Part shown: positions 24,842 through 31,741 of the stretch, piece after piece
Numbering within the stretch: the first letter of the stretch is position 1
Layout: each line of letters opens with the position of its first letter
Assembly: GCF_000332195.1 (NCBI RefSeq)
Contig: NZ_KB235922.1
Coordinates: 4,251,322 to 4,315,321 of the forward strand
Direction: 5' to 3'
Source: Pleurocapsa sp. PCC 7319
GTDB lineage: Bacteria > Cyanobacteriota > Cyanobacteriia > Cyanobacteriales > Xenococcaceae
Length of the DNA: 64,000 bases
Notes under the pieces: model-generated
Told to the model about the DNA's origin: nothing
What the model saw: the letters and a program-made list of their open reading frames with translations, nothing else
Database searches by the model: none
Program-made: the position numbers and the translations under genes

Positions 24842-26422
24842 TTATTCTTTTTCTCTCAGTAAATATTTTTGGACTTTACCAGTAGCCGTCTTAGGTAAAT
24901 CTCTAAATTCTACAGCTTTAGGACATTTGAACTGAGCTAAGTTTTGACGGCAAAAAGAGATGATTTCAGCTTCAGTAACTGGGGTATCTGGCTTAGGGGT
25001 AACAAAAGCTTTAGGTACTTCTCCCCTTATAGCATCAGGAATAGCAATCACTGCTACCTCTAGCACTGCGGAATGTTGATAAATTACTCGTTCAATTTCA
25101 ATAGTGGAGATATTAACCCCACTACTAATAATAATATCCTTAGCGCGATCGCGCAATTCAATATAACCGTCAGGATAAACAACTGCCAAATCACCACTAT
25201 GAAACCAACCACCACGAAAAGCAAATTCTGTAGCTTCGGGGTCATTAAAATAGCCTTTCATGACGTTATTACCCCGCATTACTACTTCTCCCATAGTTTC
25301 CCTATCGGCAGGTACATCTTGCATCTGTGAATCTACTACGCGCATTTCGGTGGCGTGGATATAGGGAACTCCTTGTCTAGCTTTGAGTAGAGCCTTTTCT
25401 GTACTTGGTAGATTATCCCAAGATTGTTGCCACTCACAGACGCTATGAGGACCATAGGTTTCGGTTAAACCATAGACATGGATAATCTCTACGCCTAATT
25501 CTTCGCTGGCTTGAATAATAGTGGGTGAAGGGGGTGCGCCTGCGGTGGCGACTCTCAAAGTCTGAGTAAGTTTTAGTTGCTTAATTGCAGGATCGTTAAC
25601 CAGCATAATCAAAATTGTCGGCGAACCACAAAAATGAGTAACTTTTTCCTGCATCAATAAAGAAATAACAGTTTTAGGATAAAACTTGCGGAGCAAAACC
25701 TGAGTTCCTCCCGCTGCCACCACCGCCCAAGTAAAACACCATCCATTACAATGAAACATGGGTAGCGTCCATAAATAAACACTGCGGTTGTCCATGCCCA
25801 CTGTTAATACTTCACCCAAAGCATTGAGATAAGCTCCACGATGAGTATACATCACTCCTTTGGGTTGACCGCTAGTCCCGCTAGTGTAGTTAATAGAAAT
25901 TAGCTCATTTTCGTCTGCTAATTTGAGTTCTACTGTTTCAGTTGTACCTGTAGCTAAGAAACTTTCATAGCCAGATGATAATTCAGAATTATCTGTAGAA
26001 CTATCGACAATCTCAATAATCTCCTCTACAGTTGTTAGCTGCTCTTTTACTTCTGTTATTAAATGAGTCAATTCCTTATCGACAAAGACAATACGCACTC
26101 CAGCATCATTAAGGATATAACAAATATCCTGAGCAGATAGTCGAATATTAATCGCCACTAAGACACCACCCGCAAGGGGAACACCAAAATGAGCTTCTGC
26201 CATCGGTGGTATGTTGGGACATAAAAAAGCTACGCGATCGCCTGATTGTAAACCCCATTTTTGTAAAGCACTAGCGAGTTGATTAACCCGTGCTGCAAAT
26301 TGGGCATAAGTCCAGCGTTGCTGACGATAAACTAGAGCATCTTTGTCAGGAAAAACTTGGGCAGTTCGGACTAAAAAACTTAGAGGAGTAAGATGGCTGT
26401 AATTAATTTGATTTGTAGACAT
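24842..26422 (-). CDS. Acyl-CoA synthetase / AMP-dependent ligase
   Basis: The 526-residue enzyme activates a carboxylic acid as an acyl-AMP and then a CoA thioester. The AMP-binding motif (YTSGTSGQPKG, near residue 178), the GLTETYGP motif (about 318), the SGD segment and the C-terminal PKTATGKVQK lysine motif are all present. It resembles medium/long-chain acyl-CoA ligases of the type that begins SPLSFLxRxA. Length is normal. Substrate chain length cannot be read from the sequence. Confidence 0.9.
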   Translation of the reverse strand: MSTNQINYSHLTPLSFLVRTAQVFPDKDALVYRQQRWTYAQFAARVNQLASALQKWGLQSGDRVAFLCPNIPPMAEAHFGVPLAGGVLVAINIRLSAQDICYILNDAGVRIVFVDKELTHLITEVKEQLTTVEEIIEIVDSSTDNSELSSGYESFLATGTTETVELKLADENELISINYTSGTSGQPKGVMYTHRGAYLNALGEVLTVGMDNRSVYLWTLPMFHCNGWCFTWAVVAAGGTQVLLRKFYPKTVISLLMQEKVTHFCGSPTILIMLVNDPAIKQLKLTQTLRVATAGAPPSPTIIQASEELGVEIIHVYGLTETYGPHSVCEWQQSWDNLPSTEKALLKARQGVPYIHATEMRVVDSQMQDVPADRETMGEVVMRGNNVMKGYFNDPEATEFAFRGGWFHSGDLAVVYPDGYIELRDRAKDIIISSGVNISTIEIERVIYQHSAVLEVAVIAIPDAIRGEVPKAFVTPKPDTPVTEAEIISFCRQNLAQFKCPKAVEFRDLPKTATGKVQKYLLREKE

Positions 26423-26481
26423 AAGCTTTATTGTTTTCTAATCTACTGTTTTTCTTTATCCTTTTGATGATTTCTAGCTTT

Positions 26482-26658
26482 CTAGCTGCCAGGAAACCTG
26501 CCAGGAATATAAATACTTTGACCTGGAAAAATTAGCTGGGGATTAATTCTAGGATTGGCTGCTACTAAAAGATCTACACTCACCCCATATTTTTGGGCAA
26601 TGAGCCATAAGGTTTCACCTGGTTGAACAACATGATACCTTCCGTTATTAGATGACAT
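26482..26658 (-). CDS. LysM miniprotein
   Basis: A 58-residue protein that is almost only one LysM domain: YHVVQPGETLWLIAQKYGV, then PRINPQLIFPGQSIYIP. LysM binds N-acetylglucosamine polymers such as peptidoglycan. The ATG at 26658 is chosen over an ATG at 26739 because AGGAG stands 8 bases upstream and the domain begins right after. No signal peptide is seen, so how it would reach the wall is unclear. Confidence 0.8.
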   Translation of the reverse strand: MSSNNGRYHVVQPGETLWLIAQKYGVSVDLLVAANPRINPQLIFPGQSIYIPGRFPGS

Positions 26659-26910
26659 TGTTTTTCTCCTTTGATGGTACGTAATTAAAATTGATAGTTT
26701 CTGTGCATGGGAGCTCGCTTTTAAAACCTGACTTGGCAAAAAACAAGAAAATTAGCAGGAAAACCTAATCGTAAGCCTATCCTCGTATGAAAAATAGTTA
26801 CAATGTTTCAATTTGAGGTCGCTACGAATGTTCGACCATCGCTGGTGCGCTCCGCGCAATCGCTGACTCGATTGAGCTAGACCACAAAATCCGTTAGAAC
26901 CAGGGATAGT

Positions 26911-26948
26911 TTAGATATATTTCCTGAAGACTTAAGTTGGGGTTCGAT
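26911..26948 (-). promoter_or_regulatory. Decayed half of the control block
   Basis: TAGATATATTTCCTGAAGACT, then TAAGTTGGGGTTCG, aligns loosely with the distal half of the conserved block (GATATTTTCCTAAGACTAAAGTTAGAGTC). The TCTGAAAA half is not found nearby and no cargo gene follows. Confidence 0.4.
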
Positions 26949-26985
26949 GTATGGTGATGAAATTATTCCTCAATATCAGACAAAA

Positions 26986-27018
26986 AGGCGATCTCTACCA
27001 GATCACAAGCGATCGCCT
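26986..27018 (-). terminator. HIP1-armed terminator after the 27051-27431 gene
   Basis: AGGCGATC and GATCGCCT form a perfect 8 bp stem; TTTTTG follows on the minus strand. Confidence 0.7.
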
Positions 27019-27050
27019 TAATCAAATTTACTTGAATGAGGTGAGAAAGG

Positions 27051-27431
27051 CTATACGATTGGCTGTGCGAGACCGTCAGCCTCACTACGATAAGATGTGA
27101 TTTCATCGTTGAAACCTGTCGGAAGAAGATCTTGAATGAACTCTCCAGGTTCCAAAGTGAAACGTTCGCCGGTATAATCAGCACCTGTATAGAAAGCCCA
27201 TCGTACATCAGTGTCATTATAAACTGCGGAAATCTGATCGTTAAACAATACCCCGTCCTGTTGATCGCTTACACTTAGGTTTTGAGAACCATCAAATTTT
27301 GCTTGTCCAGCGAAATTGGCTCCAGTGGTAACAACAATACCACCAGAAATAGTGGCAGCAGTTTCTGGGGTAATATCTTGGAACAATTCGATACTGGAAA
27401 GAGAAAGAGACTGATGATTAATTTTAGACAT
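27051..27431 (-). CDS. Double-glycine-leader beta/gamma-crystallin-like protein
   Basis: 126 residues: leader MSKINHQ... ending at Gly30-Gly31 (ITPETAATISGG), then one crystallin-like domain. The second calcium signature is complete (NDEITS, 108-113); the first is NDQISA at 64-69. Greek-key aromatic positions are kept (WAFYTGADYTGERF). It is related to, but distinct from, the two identical proteins encoded at 28130 and 29411. The region upstream is nearly identical to theirs. No cysteine. Confidence 0.85.
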   Translation of the reverse strand: MSKINHQSLSLSSIELFQDITPETAATISGGIVVTTGANFAGQAKFDGSQNLSVSDQQDGVLFNDQISAVYNDTDVRWAFYTGADYTGERFTLEPGEFIQDLLPTGFNDEITSYRSEADGLAQPIV

Positions 27432-27566
27432 TGTTTTACTCCTAATGATTTTTGAGTTGATTCTAGTTATTTACTCGGCAAAATTCAGAGAAATAACTAT
27501 TTATTTACTAATTGATTTTGCTTTGTTTTTTAACTATCTTGATAATAAAAAATGGCCAGGAGAAAA

Positions 27567-27672
27567 ACATCTGAAAAAAGTCTCGAATCTTCCTTCAACT
27601 AAATGCATATTAAGCCTCTAACTTTCGCTTATTAATTGGAGATATTTTCCTAAGACTAAAGTTAGAGTCTCG
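27567..27672 (-). promoter_or_regulatory. Conserved control block, copy before 27051-27431 gene
   Basis: ACATCTGAAAAAAGTCTCG, CTAACTTTCGCTTA and AGACTAAAGTTAGAGTCTCG, 136 bp before the ATG. Further upstream (27720-27760) is the secondary motif GGGGAAAAC...TTTTTTCAGGTG. Confidence 0.75.
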
Positions 27673-27778
27673 TATATAAGCAAGTTGTAAGTTGAATATT
27701 TGTATTATGTCTTTCGTATGTTCTCCGCACCAGGGGAAAACTTCAGGTATTTTTTCAGGTGTGTGGTACGTCAATCAG

Positions 27779-27887
27779 GGTGAACGAAAAAAGGTGTGGA
27801 GTTAAATAATAGAGACGCTTTAAGTAACGAGTAAAAAGTAACGAGTAACGGCAATTAAAATTTTGGCCACCGTAAATTTCGCTCACC
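27779..27887. repeat. 109 bp MITE-like element, GGTGAACG family, copy 1
   Basis: Ends GGTGAACGAAA and TTTCGCTCACC are inverted repeats. The middle contains AAGTAACGAGTA repeats. Near-identical copies, all 109 bp, are at 28858-28966 and 59628-59736. The third array unit, at about 30130, lacks the element. Confidence 0.85.
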
Positions 27888-27918
27888 CCGCCAATCACTT
27901 TTCAATGAAACATAAAAA

Positions 27919-27952
27919 AGCGATCGCTGTTGAAATGGCAAGAGCGATCGCC
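27919..27952 (-). terminator. HIP1-armed terminator downstream of 28130-28510 gene
   Basis: Two GCGATCGC sites about 24 bp apart form the stem; TTTTTTATG follows on the minus strand. Confidence 0.6.
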
Positions 27953-28129
27953 TTAATTCGAGTTTAATATTAGTATTTTCGTAATACTTAGGAGAAATTC
28001 GGCCACATTTTGTAGTATTTTAATTCTGAGAGGCATTTTGTAGACAATTCACAAATTACCTCCTGGCTTCCCTTCATTCTTCTTCGTGAACATAAGATAA
28101 ATGAGGTGAAAAAGTTACATCAGTTGCTG

Positions 28130-28510
28130 TTAGGGAGCTAACGGTTCACTCCGATAAGATGTGATTGTATTGTCGTAGATTGTCCCGTGAAGATTGACAG
28201 CTTGCCCAGGTTGCACCATCAAACTCTGACCAGTATAATTAGCCTCTGCATAGAAAGCCCATGGTTGTTCGGTACCGTTATAAATTACGGAAGTCTGATC
28301 GTCAATTGACATCCCTTCCTGTTGATCGCTGACCGCTAAATCAGCAACACCATCACCCATTCTTACTTGCCCAGTGAGATTAGGTTCAGTGAAAAGGTAT
28401 ACTCCAGCAGGAAGAGCACCACCAGAATAGGTTTCAGCAGTTTCTGGGGTAATGTCTTGAATAAATTCGATACTGGAAAGAGATTGGGGCTGATTATTAA
28501 TTTTAGACAT
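28130..28510 (-). CDS. Double-glycine-leader beta/gamma-crystallin-like protein
   Basis: 126 residues: leader ending at Gly30-Gly31 (ITPETAETYSGG), then a crystallin-like domain with Greek-key marks VYLFTEPNLTGQ and WAFYAEANYTGQS. It has DDQTS at 70-74 and a full calcium signature DNTITS at 113-118. No cysteine. The protein is identical to the one at 29411-29791. The gene is part of a roughly 1.1 kb unit repeated in tandem. Predicted substrate of the C39 exporter. Confidence 0.86.
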   Translation of the reverse strand: MSKINNQPQSLSSIEFIQDITPETAETYSGGALPAGVYLFTEPNLTGQVRMGDGVADLAVSDQQEGMSIDDQTSVIYNGTEQPWAFYAEANYTGQSLMVQPGQAVNLHGTIYDNTITSYRSEPLAP

Positions 28511-28645
28511 TGTTTTACTCCTAATGATTTTTGAGTTGATTCTAGTTATTTACTCGGCAAAATTCAGAGAAATAACTATTTATTTACTAATTGATTTTGC
28601 TTTGTTTTTTAACTATCTTGATAATAAAAAATGGCCAGGAGAAAA

Positions 28646-28751
28646 ACATCTGAAAAAAGTCTCGAATCTTCCTTCAACTAAATGCATATTAAGCCTCTAA
28701 CTTTCGCTTATTAATTGGAGATATTTTCCTAAGACTAAAGTTAGAGTCTCG
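28646..28751 (-). promoter_or_regulatory. Conserved control block, copy before 28130-28510 gene
   Basis: The same sequence as at 27567-27672, again 136 bp before the ATG. Confidence 0.75.
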
Positions 28752-28857
28752 TATATAAGCAAGTTGTAAGTTGAATATTTGTATTATGTCTTTCGTATGT
28801 TCTTCGCACCAGGGGAAAACTTCAGGTATTTTTTCAGGTGTGTGGTACGTCAATCAG

Positions 28858-28966
28858 GGTGAACGAAAAAAGGTGTGGAGTTAAATAATAGAGACGCTTT
28901 AAGTAACGAGTAAAAAGTAACGAGTAACGGCAATTAAAATTTTGGCCACCGTAAATTTCGCTCACC
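28858..28966. repeat. 109 bp MITE-like element, GGTGAACG family, copy 2
   Basis: Same sequence and same position in the repeated unit as copy 1, so it was probably copied with the unit and not inserted independently. Confidence 0.85.
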
Positions 28967-28998
28967 CCGCCAATCGCTTTTCAATGAAACACAAAAAA

Positions 28999-29031
28999 GC
29001 GATCGCTGTTGAAATGGCAAGAGCGATCGCC
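28999..29031 (-). terminator. HIP1-armed hairpin, second array unit
   Basis: Same hairpin as at 27919-27952, now separated from the gene at 29411 by an inserted 202 bp repeat. Confidence 0.55.
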
Positions 29032-29095
29032 TTAATTCGAGTTTAATATTAGTATTTTCGTAATACTTAGGAGAAATTCGGCCACTTTTTGTAGT

Positions 29096-29297
29096 TATCA
29101 AAAAGCTTTAAGCTCTAAGCTTTAGGCTCTAAGCTCTTAAATTGACTACCTGCGTAGCAACTTTAAACTTGTAGCTTGTGGGTTCAAGACCCCTTCCAAA
29201 CGCAGTTTGGTGGTCTACAATCAGGCGAGGTCTAAAACCTTGTCTGATTGGCTTATAGCTTATGGCTTACAGCTTATAGCTGGGGCGAAGCCCTTTT
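29096..29297. repeat. 202 bp inserted element with AGCTTATAG arms
   Basis: Comparison with the uninterrupted unit at about 28010-28025 shows that 202 bp were inserted between GTAGT and ATTTTAATTC. The ends carry imperfect inverted arrays of AAGCTYTAAGCT and AGCTTATAGCT. No gene is present. Confidence 0.75.
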
Positions 29298-29410
29298 ATT
29301 TTAATTCTGAGAGGCATTTTGTAGACAATTCACAAATTACCTCCTGGCTTCCCTTCATTCTTCTTCGTGAACATAAGATAAATGAGGTGAAAAAGTTACA
29401 TCAGTTGCTG

Positions 29411-29791
29411 TTAGGGAGCTAACGGTTCACTCCGATAAGATGTGATTGTATTGTCGTAGATTGTCCCGTGAAGATTGACAGCTTGCCCAGGTTGCACCAT
29501 CAAACTCTGACCAGTATAATTAGCCTCTGCATAGAAAGCCCATGGTTGTTCGGTACCGTTATAAATTACGGAAGTCTGATCGTCAATTGACATCCCTTCC
29601 TGTTGATCGCTGACCGCTAAATCAGCAACACCATCACCCATTCTTACTTGCCCAGTGAGATTAGGTTCAGTGAAAAGGTATACTCCAGCAGGAAGAGCAC
29701 CACCAGAATAGGTTTCAGCAGTTTCTGGGGTAATGTCTTGAATAAATTCGATACTGGAAAGAGATTGGGGCTGATTATTAATTTTAGACAT
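29411..29791 (-). CDS. Double-glycine-leader beta/gamma-crystallin-like protein (duplicate)
   Basis: 126 residues, identical to the product of 28130-28510, with the same leader, Gly30-Gly31 site and DNTITS signature at 113-118. Flanking DNA is also the same for hundreds of bases. The downstream side is interrupted by the 202 bp element, and the upstream side lacks the 109 bp element. Both intact copies should make the same secreted protein, raising dosage. Confidence 0.86.
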   Translation of the reverse strand: MSKINNQPQSLSSIEFIQDITPETAETYSGGALPAGVYLFTEPNLTGQVRMGDGVADLAVSDQQEGMSIDDQTSVIYNGTEQPWAFYAEANYTGQSLMVQPGQAVNLHGTIYDNTITSYRSEPLAP

Positions 29792-29926
29792 TGTTTTACT
29801 CCTAATGATTTTTGAGTTGATTCTAGTTATTTACTCGGCAAAATTCAGAGAAATAACTATTTATTTACTAATTGATTTTGCTTTGTTTTTTAACTATCTT
29901 GATAATAAAAAACGGCCAGGAGAAAA

Positions 29927-30032
29927 ACATCTGAAAAAAGTCTCGAATCTTCCTTCAACTAAATGCATATTAAGCCTCTAACTTTCGCTTATTAATTGGA
30001 GATATTTTCCTAAGACTAAAGTTAGAGTCTCG
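29927..30032 (-). promoter_or_regulatory. Conserved control block, copy before 29411-29791 gene
   Basis: The same sequence as at 28646-28751, 136 bp before the ATG. Confidence 0.75.
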
Positions 30033-30158
30033 TATATAAGCAAGTTGTAAGTTGAATATTTGTATTATGTCTTTCGTATGTTCTTCGCACCAGGGGAAAA
30101 CTTCAGGTATTTTTTCAGGTGTATAGCACGTCAATCACTTTTCAATGAAACACAAAAA

Positions 30159-30192
30159 AGCGATCGCTGTTGAAATGGCAAGAGCGATCGCC
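30159..30192 (-). terminator. HIP1-armed hairpin, third array unit
   Basis: GCGATCGC pair with TTTTTTGTG on the minus strand, upstream end of the array. Confidence 0.6.
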
Positions 30193-30260
30193 TTAATTTA
30201 AAAGGAAAGGATGCTAAAAATCACTTTCCTTGTAAGAATTAACTATTCATTTTGCAGATT

Positions 30261-30385
30261 AACGTGAGTTCGACGAAGTGGAAAAAGCTTAAATATTTCG
30301 CAACTTTCTAATTTCTAGATCTCTAAAGTCCTGATTATTTCGTTAAGAACAACATAACTCCGAATTCCGAATTCCGAACTCACGT
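30261..30385. repeat. MITE-like element, AACGTGAGTTCG family, copy 2
   Basis: Inverted copy of 823-955, with ends AACGTGAGTTCG and CGAACTCACGT. It abuts the 3' end of the gene at 30393-30701. Confidence 0.75.
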
Positions 30386-30392
30386 AGATTAT

Positions 30393-30701
30393 CTAATTTT
30401 GCCCCTTTACGTTGAAACAAGAGCAGATATACTTATTTCCCAGATACTTTTTCAGCTCGATAAATAATCTTCTACCTTCCATGTAAAAAATTTTCTCCAA
30501 TTCTCGGTCTGGAAACCCAGAAGAACTTGGATCTTCTAAGTTTAGGGTATTGTTATATGAGTCTGACCATGAATGAAGAGCGATTTTCAACTCATTAGGT
30601 ATATCAAGCTCGTCTGGATCGATATTTTTTAGACCTTTTTCATCCATTATCCACAACGGATAGCATTCGTAGTCAGGCATCAATTTCAAAACTTTTTTCA
30701 T
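30393..30701 (-). CDS. Unrecognised 102-residue protein
   Basis: I do not recognise this protein. It is soluble, acidic in the middle (IDPDELDIP), with aromatic positions (YECYPLWIMDEKG, WSDSYNNTLN) and a DPSSSGF motif followed by a helix and a possible Y-I-C-S end. The composition resembles small immunity-type proteins, but no toxin gene is adjacent. No leader or membrane segment is seen. The reading frame is intact and the start is a good ATG. Its 3' end touches a MITE-like repeat. Confidence 0.6.
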   Translation of the reverse strand: MKKVLKLMPDYECYPLWIMDEKGLKNIDPDELDIPNELKIALHSWSDSYNNTLNLEDPSSSGFPDRELEKIFYMEGRRLFIELKKYLGNKYICSCFNVKGQN

Positions 30702-31021
30702 CTGAAATTATTAGAGATCGTTTCATTGATGAAAAGGAAGATTTAGACATTTAAAATCATGAGCTTTCCTCACAATTACATCCTCCGAAAAGAAAACAAA
30801 ATTGAGTAACTTAATGCCGCTTATATTTTGTAATCTTAATCATTCCTCAACACCTTTAGAATCTCTTCCTCCTTATAATTTTCTAAATTTACTTATTGAG
30901 TTAGGTTGCAAAGTATTATTGGTAGATTCCATCAACAACACTATCTTGTATTCCTTAGTTTGATTTATTTCTTCTAAATCAAATTCATTTAAGTTAATCT
31001 TAAAGATTCAACTAAGGAAAA

Positions 31022-31140
31022 ACATCTGAAAAACGTCTTGTATTTAGCATCAACTAAATAGATATTAATCTTATAACTTTCGTTTATTAGTTGAAGATAT
31101 TTCCCTAAGACTAAAGTTAGAGTCACAATTATTGTGTGTG
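31022..31140 (-). promoter_or_regulatory. Orphan conserved control block
   Basis: The full block is present (ACATCTGAAAAACGTCTTG, ATAACTTTCGTTTATTAG, AGACTAAAGTTAGAGTC, ATTATTGTGTGTG), but no double-glycine gene starts at the expected distance (near 30886). A cargo gene was probably lost here. Confidence 0.7.
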
Positions 31141-31313
31141 TATATCACTCCTCAATATCCAAACTGAAAAGAGAACGCTAAAAAATAATTATTCTGAAAG
31201 TTGTGAGTTTAATATTAGTATTATGTCTTTCGTTTGTTCTCTACACCAGGGGAAAAATTAAGGTATTTTTTCAGGTGTATGTTACGCCAATCGCTTTTCA
31301 AGGCAAAACAAAA

Positions 31314-31349
31314 AGGCGATCGCTGTTGGAATGGAAAGAGCGATCGCCT
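31314..31349 (-). terminator. HIP1-armed hairpin downstream of the amylase remnant
   Basis: AGGCGATCGCTGTT...AGAGCGATCGCCT hairpin, then TTTTTGTTTTG on the minus strand. Confidence 0.6.
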
Positions 31350-31458
31350 TAACTAAATTAGCTGGTTAGTTTTGCCCATTTTCTCAACTTTAACTGGTTT
31401 TAAAAATGAGCAATTAGAGCCAAAACTATCGGTTCAAACCTGAATTTACGACCAATTG

Positions 31459-31692
31459 CTATGATTTTGGAATCCAGACAGAAACTGAACCTGCTTGACA
31501 ACGAAAATCTGCCCAACCTTCATCATTAGTAGTAATTGGTTCAGTGATATGTTCTGTTAGATCGATATAAGTTTGGTTGGGTTGACCTACTTCCATCTAT
31601 TTAGTTCCATCTCCGCCATTACTTAAAACTATTGCCATTCCTCCTGAATGCTCTTCATTACCCAGTCTTGTCCAACCAATAGTGGAAATAAA
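31459..31692 (-). pseudogene. C-terminal remnant of a GH13 alpha-amylase
   Basis: The minus-strand frame reads IGWTRLGNEEHSGGMAIVLS, NGGDGTK-stop-MEVGQPNQTYID, LTEHITEP, NDEGWADFRC and GSVSVWIPKS-stop. This is the C-terminal beta domain of bacterial cytoplasmic alpha-amylases (GWTR...SGxAxxxSxGxxGxKxMxVG...GSVSIWV). An in-frame TAG interrupts it, where the family usually has a Trp or Arg codon. The catalytic domain is missing and a stop lies just upstream. It is a dead fragment. Confidence 0.82.
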
Positions 31693-31741
31693 TTATATTT
31701 CACGGTTAAATGAAAAAAATCACTTATATTAATGTGATTCT

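Noticed and set aside
29207-29422. 71-codon open frame on the plus strand
   Set aside because: Lies largely in the inserted 202 bp repeat and runs into the antisense of a cargo gene.
20067-29791. Lanthipeptide or disulfide bacteriocin precursors
   Set aside because: No mature part contains cysteine, no lanthionine or cyclising enzymes are present, and the mature parts are folded-domain size.
20598-30032. Regularly repeated segments considered as CRISPR-like or phage att repeats
   Set aside because: Each copy stands at a fixed distance before a gene start, so a control region fits better.
30814-30963. 49-codon frame (MPLIFCNLNHSS...)
   Set aside because: No clear ribosome site or family; could be a fragment, but evidence is too thin to call.
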